A stretch of DNA of 59,875 nt from an uncultured Synechococcus sp. (GTDB taxonomy: Bacteria; Cyanobacteriota; Cyanobacteriia; PCC-6307; Cyanobiaceae). The position numbers and the translations under genes were made by a program. Below are positions 47,267-59,875 of the stretch, in pieces. Every line of letters begins with the position of its first letter. The first letter of the stretch is position 1. Below the pieces are notes generated by a model. The model did not search any database, was not told the origin of the DNA, and saw only the letters and a program-made list of their open reading frames with translations. The stretch spans positions 1 through 59,875 of the forward strand of contig CAJWZW010000003.1 of the NCBI GenBank assembly GCA_913050565.1, in the 5' to 3' direction.

Positions 47267-49026
47267 ACAAGGGATTCACCATTGTGATCGGGTGAGCGAC
47301 GAAGCAGCAGCACCGCCACAGAGAAGACCACAAGACCGACCCAGCCGCTGGATTGCTGATGCAGCAGAAATCCACCAATGCCGATCAAGCCACCGAACAG
47401 AACGGCGCAGGCCAGGCCGAAGCGGCGCGACATGGCTGGTAGAGATTCAAGGGGTGTGACCTGACATCGTCGCCGCAGCCCGGACCAGCCCGGTCCGGGT
47501 GGGCGCACCTGGCGAACGAAACGTTCCAGAACCGCATCGGACTCCGGCGGCGTGCACCACATCACGGTGAGCCAGACCACTGCTGATGCAACCGTGATCA
47601 CCATCAGCCGCAGGCCGTAGTCCTCAATCCGAACCAGCGGCAGAACGCTGGTCAGCAGCCCCACCACAAATCCGCAGAGCATCGCTGCCAGCTCAGCTGC
47701 TGCGTTGACCCTCCACCAGAACCAGCGCAGCACCAGCACCACACCCGGACCGGAGCCGATCGCGATCACCAGGCGGAACACAGCTCCGATGCTGTCACTG
47801 ATCAAGGCGGTGATCACCCCCAGCACCAGGAGCAGCACGCTGGTCAACTGACCCACCAGCAGCAGTTCACGTGGCGCGGCCTGAGGCCGAATGAAGCGCT
47901 GATAAAGATCGTGGGTCAGGTAGCTGGCCCCCCAGTTCACCGACGTGCTCACCGTGCTCATGAATGCAGCAACCAGTGACACCACAACAAGTCCAAGCGC
48001 CACAGGCGGCAGCAGGGACACAGCGAGGGCGGGATAACTGAGCTCCCAGTCGCTCTGCTCGGGGAGCAGCACCAGTGCGGCAAGAGCCACCACCACCCAG
48101 AGCCAACTGCGAATCAGGTAATTCACCACCAGGAAAACCCATCCCGCCAGGCGGGCCTGCTGTTCATCCCGTGTGGCCAGCATGCGCTGAATGAATTCCC
48201 CACCACCATCACTGCGGCGAAAACTCCACCACTGGACTGCCACGTACGACAGGAACATCGGGATGGAAATACCCGAGCCATCAAGCCAGCGAAAACCATC
48301 GCTGTCCCAGTTCCATGGCACCAGCGACAGCAGTTCAGGACGTCCCAGCCCCTGGAGTTGATCCAGCAGAGCACCCATACCGCCGGCGGCATGAAGAGCC
48401 GCAACAGCGACGGCCAGGGCACCGACAAGAGCGAGCACAAGCTGCACCAGATCGGTCACCACCACGGCCCAGAGACCACCGGCCACGGTGTAGGCCAACA
48501 CCAGAACCGCCACGAGGGCCAGCAGCCCAACGGTGTCTGTGACCCCCGGCAGGACGAGCTGTCCGGAAACAAGGCCAAGGGCTTCAACCACCTTGCGCAG
48601 GGCAAGGAAGGCATACCCAATGCCGATGCAGTTGACCGGAACAGCGAGGAGAAATGCCTTGATTCCTCGCAGCCAGGCCGCTGCAGCTCCGCCGTAGCGA
48701 AGTTCGGTGAAGGCCGCATCGGTCAGCACTCCGCTGCGCCGCCAGAGGGGTGCGAAGACCACGGCCATCGCCACATGCGCCAGGCCAAAGCTCCACCACT
48801 CCCAGTTGCCCGCCAGGCCGCGACTGCCGATCAATCCCGCGACGTAGAGGGGGGTATCAATCGAAAAGGTGGTGGCCGCCATGGACGCACCGGCGAGCCA
48901 ACCGCTCAGACGACGGCCGGCGAGGAAATAATCCTCCTCACCCCGATTGCGTCTGGACAGCCAGATGCCAAGGGCAAGGGTGAACACCAGATAGAGCCCC
49001 AGAAGAGCCCAGTCGATCGCTGTCAT
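47263..49026 (-). CDS. Sodium:solute symporter (SSS) family transporter
   Basis: WALLGLYLVFTLALGIWLSRRNRGEEDYFLAGRRLSGWLAGASMAATTFS. Confidence 0.9.
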   Translation of the reverse strand: MTAIDWALLGLYLVFTLALGIWLSRRNRGEEDYFLAGRRLSGWLAGASMAATTFSIDTPLYVAGLIGSRGLAGNWEWWSFGLAHVAMAVVFAPLWRRSGVLTDAAFTELRYGGAAAAWLRGIKAFLLAVPVNCIGIGYAFLALRKVVEALGLVSGQLVLPGVTDTVGLLALVAVLVLAYTVAGGLWAVVVTDLVQLVLALVGALAVAVAALHAAGGMGALLDQLQGLGRPELLSLVPWNWDSDGFRWLDGSGISIPMFLSYVAVQWWSFRRSDGGGEFIQRMLATRDEQQARLAGWVFLVVNYLIRSWLWVVVALAALVLLPEQSDWELSYPALAVSLLPPVALGLVVVSLVAAFMSTVSTSVNWGASYLTHDLYQRFIRPQAAPRELLLVGQLTSVLLLVLGVITALISDSIGAVFRLVIAIGSGPGVVLVLRWFWWRVNAAAELAAMLCGFVVGLLTSVLPLVRIEDYGLRLMVITVASAVVWLTVMWCTPPESDAVLERFVRQVRPPGPGWSGLRRRCQVTPLESLPAMSRRFGLACAVLFGGLIGIGGFLLHQQSSGWVGLVVFSVAVLLLRRSPDHNGESLV

Positions 49027-49078
49027 GCCGAATCCGATCAGATGAACAGCCTGAACGCCTTCTTAGGCTGAAAGGTCA

Positions 49079-49779
49079 TTGAAACAGTTCAACGTGAAAG
49101 GCAAGGGTTTCCTTTACCTCCCGGAACACTCACTTGTCTTCGCTCGAATCCCCAAGTGCGCCAATACATCCATCAAGACACGTTTATCCACTCTGATTTC
49201 AACCAAAAACGTCCAACATCCACGGCAGAACCGCATCCTTGAGCCAACCAATGATCTGTTCTGGAGAAAGTGCACCAAACAAGCTCGCTGGCTCAAGCCT
49301 GATCAATACACAGCTCTTTATCACTCCGTGACTTCATTCACCGTGATCAGAAACCCACTCAGCCGACTTCAATCCTGCTACAGAGAAAAAGTCCTGAGGG
49401 ACAAGGTTTTTCCATCGATGAAAAGGCTCGGATATCGCAACGACATGTCGTTTGAAAACTTTGTTGAATTCACCTGCAATCTCGCCTTACACGAGATGGA
49501 TGTTCATACACAACCGCAGACTTTTCTGATAACAGATTCAAAAGGAAGACTGCCCCATTTCATTGCCAGACTTGAACATCTTGATCAGGACTGGAACACC
49601 TTCAGCGCATTGATGCGGGGCAGACATGTTGATCTCGGAGGAACCCTGCCGAGGCTCAACAAAAGCCGGGATCCTGCCAGCTCACCATGCATCAGCCGTC
49701 CGCTTTCACCCACCGTTCAACGGCAGTACGAACTCACCTACGGCTCCGACATCAAGCTGTACGAAGCCACCATGGAGCC

Positions 49780-49795
<16 letters not shown>
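49079..49795 (+). CDS. Sulfotransferase family 2-like protein (TTG start in track)
   Basis: [22 protein letters not shown] loop; [18 protein letters not shown] 3'-phosphate motif. Confidence 0.82.
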
Positions 49796-57050
<7,255 letters not shown>

Positions 57051-57098
57051 TGACGGTTAAGGAAGAAGGAGCGGGGTGTCTGTTCGTTCGTAAATCCG

Positions 57099-59875
57099 TC
57101 AGTCCTCGTCGTAATCCGCGACGCCGAGGGATTCGTAGGTGGGGCGGCTGGGGGTGCTTCGCCTTGGGTTCACGTCCTGCATCAGGTCAACTTCCTTCCC
57201 TTCATCGGTATACACAGCGATGTCGAGTCCCAGGGACTGCAACTCGCGCATCAGCACCTTGAAGGATTCCGGCGTGCCGGGGCGTGGGATCGGCTTGCCT
57301 TTGACGATCGCGTTGAGAGCCTCGTTGCGGCCCTGCATGTCGTCCGACTTGACCGTGAGCAGTTCCTGCAGCGTGTAGGCGGCGCCGTAGGCCTCGAGTG
57401 CCCAGACCTCCATTTCTCCCAGTCGCTGTCCGCCCTGCTGGGCCTTGCCTCCGAGGGGCTGCTGAGTGACGAGGGAATAAGGGCCGGTGGAACGGGCGTG
57501 GATCTTGTCGTCCACGAGGTGAACCAGCTTGAGGAAGTGGGCATAACCCACGGCGACCGGTTGATCGAAGGGCTGGCCCGTACGGCCATCCCGGAGAACA
57601 AGCTTGCCTGGATCTTCCGGGTTGTAGACCCAGCCCTTGCCGGGCTGCTTGGCCGCTTCAGTCAGGAAGGTCTCACAGGTGCGCTGCGACATCTCCGGTC
57701 CGTGCATTTCATCGAAGGGAACGATGCGCACCCGGGAGTCGAGGTTGGAGGCAGCCCAGCCCATGAGCAGCTCGAACACCTGGCCCACATTCATCCGGCT
57801 CGGCACACCGAGAGGATTGAGGCAGATGTCCACAGGAGTGCCATCGGGCAGATAGGGCATGTCCTCCCTGGGAAGGATGCGGCTGATGATGCCCTTGTTG
57901 CCGTGGCGGCCGGCCATCTTGTCGCCGACCTGGATCTTGCGGCGCTGAGCCACATAGACCCGCACCACCATGTTGGCGCCGGGGGGCAGCTCATCACCCT
58001 GTTCACGGGTGTAGATCCGCACATCCACCACACGACCACGCTCGGTTCCGGGAACTCTCAGGGAGTTGTCACGAACGTCGCGGGCCTTCTCGCCAAAGAT
58101 GGCACGCAGCAGTTTCTCTTCCGGCGGCTGATCGGATTCACCCTTCGGGGTGACCTTGCCGACCAGGATGTCGCCGCTTTCGACGAAAGCGCCCACCCGG
58201 ATGATGCCCATCTCATCGAGGTTGCCCAGACTTTCCTCGGCAACATTCGGGATCTCACGGGTGATCTCCTCCGGACCAAGCTTGGTCTGCCGGGCCTCGA
58301 TCTCATACTTCTCGATGTGCACCGAGGTGTAGAGGTCATCGGTGACCAGCCGCTCGCTCACCAGCAGAGCGTCCTCGAAGTTGTATCCCTCCCAGGGCAT
58401 GTACGCGATCAGAACGTTCTGACCCAGGGCAATTTCACCACCCTCACAGGCTGAACCATCCGCCAGAACCTGGCCGACGATCACCGAATCGCCGCAGCGA
58501 ACGATGGGGCGGTGGTTGAGGCAGGTGTCCTGGTTGGAACGCTGGTATTTCTGCAGGAAATGGGTGTGGTCATTGCCCTCCTCGTCCTGCACCACGATGG
58601 CTGTGGCATCCACGAAGGTGACCGTGCCATTGACCCGTGAAATCGGCACCATGCCGGAATCGCGGGCGACCTGAGTCTCCAGACCGGTGCCCACCAGCGC
58701 CCGCTGAGGACGCAGCAGCGGCACAGCCTGACGCTGCATGTTGGAGCCCATCAGAGCGCGGTTGGCGTCGTCGTGCTCCAGGAAGGGAATCAGTGAAGCC
58801 GCAACGGAAATCACCTGAACAGGTGAAAGGGCGACGTAATCGACCTGCTCCGGGGAGACCTTCTCAAAGTCCTGGCGGTAACGAACCGGAATCAGATCTG
58901 CGGAGATGCGGCCATCGGCTTCCGTGGCGACGTCGCCAGGGGCAACACGCACCTCATCCTCACGATCAGCGGAGAGATAGATCGGATCACCGTCTTTGAT
59001 CACCACACCGTTGTCCACCTTCCAGAAAGGGGTCTCGATGAAGCCGTACTCATTCACCCGGGCGTGGGTGGCGAGGGAATTGATCAGACCGGCGTTGGGA
59101 CCTTCCGGTGTCTCAATCGGGCACAGCCGGCCGTAGTGAGAGGGATGAATATCACGGACAGCGAAACCGGCGCGCTCACGGGTGAGGCCACCCGGTCCAA
59201 GCGCTGAAATGCGGCGCTTGTGGGTGAGCTCTGCCAGTGGATTGGTCTGATCCATGAACTGGCTCAGCTGGCTGGAGCCGAAGAACTCCTTGATCGCCGC
59301 AACCAGTGGCTTGGGGTTCACAAGCTGCGCCGGAGTGAGGGAATCGGTCTCGCCGACGGTCATCCGCTCTTTGATGATGCGCTCCAGGCGGTTCAGGCCA
59401 ACACGAACCTGGTTCTGGAGAAGCTCACCCACCGAGCGCACCCGGCGGTTGCCGAGGTGGTCGATGTCGTCAAGGCTTGCCCCGCCGACATCCAGCTCAA
59501 GGTTGATCAGATAGTCGAGCGTCGAAAGCACGTCCTCATGGGTGAGGGTGCGCACCGTGTCGGGAATGGTGAGACGCAGCTTTTTGTTGATCTTGTAGCG
59601 GCCGACCCGTCCGAGGTCGTATCGCTTGGGATCGAAGAACCGGGTCTGCAGCAGTTGCTGACCACCACTGACCGACGGTGGCTCACCGGGGCGAAGTTTT
59701 TTGTAGAGCTCAAGCAGAGCCTGGTCTTCCGAGCTGATCCCCTCGTCGTTGGCCGCTTCGATGGACTTCTTGTAGAACTCCGGGTGCCGCAACTTGTCGA
59801 GCACGTCGTTGTCCGACAGCCCCATGGCTCGCATGAGCACGTGGGCATTGATCTTCCGGGTTTTATCAACCCGAA
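57099..59875 (-). CDS. rpoB: RNA polymerase beta subunit (RpoB), N-terminus truncated by window edge
   Basis: [71 protein letters not shown]; frame open to window end. Confidence 0.98.
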   Translation of the reverse strand, partial: RVDKTRKINAHVLMRAMGLSDNDVLDKLRHPEFYKKSIEAANDEGISSEDQALLELYKKLRPGEPPSVSGGQQLLQTRFFDPKRYDLGRVGRYKINKKLRLTIPDTVRTLTHEDVLSTLDYLINLELDVGGASLDDIDHLGNRRVRSVGELLQNQVRVGLNRLERIIKERMTVGETDSLTPAQLVNPKPLVAAIKEFFGSSQLSQFMDQTNPLAELTHKRRISALGPGGLTRERAGFAVRDIHPSHYGRLCPIETPEGPNAGLINSLATHARVNEYGFIETPFWKVDNGVVIKDGDPIYLSADREDEVRVAPGDVATEADGRISADLIPVRYRQDFEKVSPEQVDYVALSPVQVISVAASLIPFLEHDDANRALMGSNMQRQAVPLLRPQRALVGTGLETQVARDSGMVPISRVNGTVTFVDATAIVVQDEEGNDHTHFLQKYQRSNQDTCLNHRPIVRCGDSVIVGQVLADGSACEGGEIALGQNVLIAYMPWEGYNFEDALLVSERLVTDDLYTSVHIEKYEIEARQTKLGPEEITREIPNVAEESLGNLDEMGIIRVGAFVESGDILVGKVTPKGESDQPPEEKLLRAIFGEKARDVRDNSLRVPGTERGRVVDVRIYTREQGDELPPGANMVVRVYVAQRRKIQVGDKMAGRHGNKGIISRILPREDMPYLPDGTPVDICLNPLGVPSRMNVGQVFELLMGWAASNLDSRVRIVPFDEMHGPEMSQRTCETFLTEAAKQPGKGWVYNPEDPGKLVLRDGRTGQPFDQPVAVGYAHFLKLVHLVDDKIHARSTGPYSLVTQQPLGGKAQQGGQRLGEMEVWALEAYGAAYTLQELLTVKSDDMQGRNEALNAIVKGKPIPRPGTPESFKVLMRELQSLGLDIAVYTDEGKEVDLMQDVNPRRSTPSRPTYESLGVADYDED

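Noticed and set aside
48358-49071. 237-aa plus-strand ORF opposite the SSS transporter
   Set aside because: Gly/Gln/His-rich antisense frame, no hydrophobic pattern or motif; the SSS protein is clear.
57498-58454. 318-aa plus-strand ORF opposite rpoB
   Set aside because: Antisense shadow of a highly conserved gene; no domain recognised.

Overview
The window looks like an ordinary, gene-dense chromosomal segment of a marine picocyanobacterium (Synechococcus/Cyanobium-like). This is inferred from the encoded proteins: PsbC, split RpoC1/RpoC2, PipX, Ycf35, an HLI protein and a BioK-like esterase. Coding is almost continuous, starting with a 5'-truncated psbC and ending in a truncated rpoB. Blocks I recognise are: two tandem Cys/Met PLP enzymes plus cysK; lipB / acyl-CoA ligase / ylqD / pdh-E2 / queA; hpf-deoC-recO; der / ecfT-like / pipX / pipY / sepF / proC; rfbACDB; bioF-bioK-bioC-bioD and bioA; DUF2997-ycf35-ferredoxin-aldo/keto reductase; a glycan/sulfotransferase region; and rlmN-hli-rpoC2-rpoC1-rpoB. 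I saw no CRISPR array, IS element, prophage, rRNA or tRNA. The best leads are: (1) a KpsT-like ABC protein in which every catalytic motif appears lost, translationally coupled to a sulfotransferase-like gene and close to a second sulfotransferase; (2) two small single-TM ORFs absent from the supplied ORF track, each joined by a 4-nt stop/start overlap to an operon (end of bioFKCD; end of a sodium:solute symporter); (3) a probable 35-codon N-terminal extension of the Ycf35-linked ferredoxin, beginning at a CTG that overlaps the ycf35 stop codon; (4) divergent start codons 6 bp apart inside a perfect 14-bp palindrome. All names come from reading the sequence and recalling family motifs; no searches were run.
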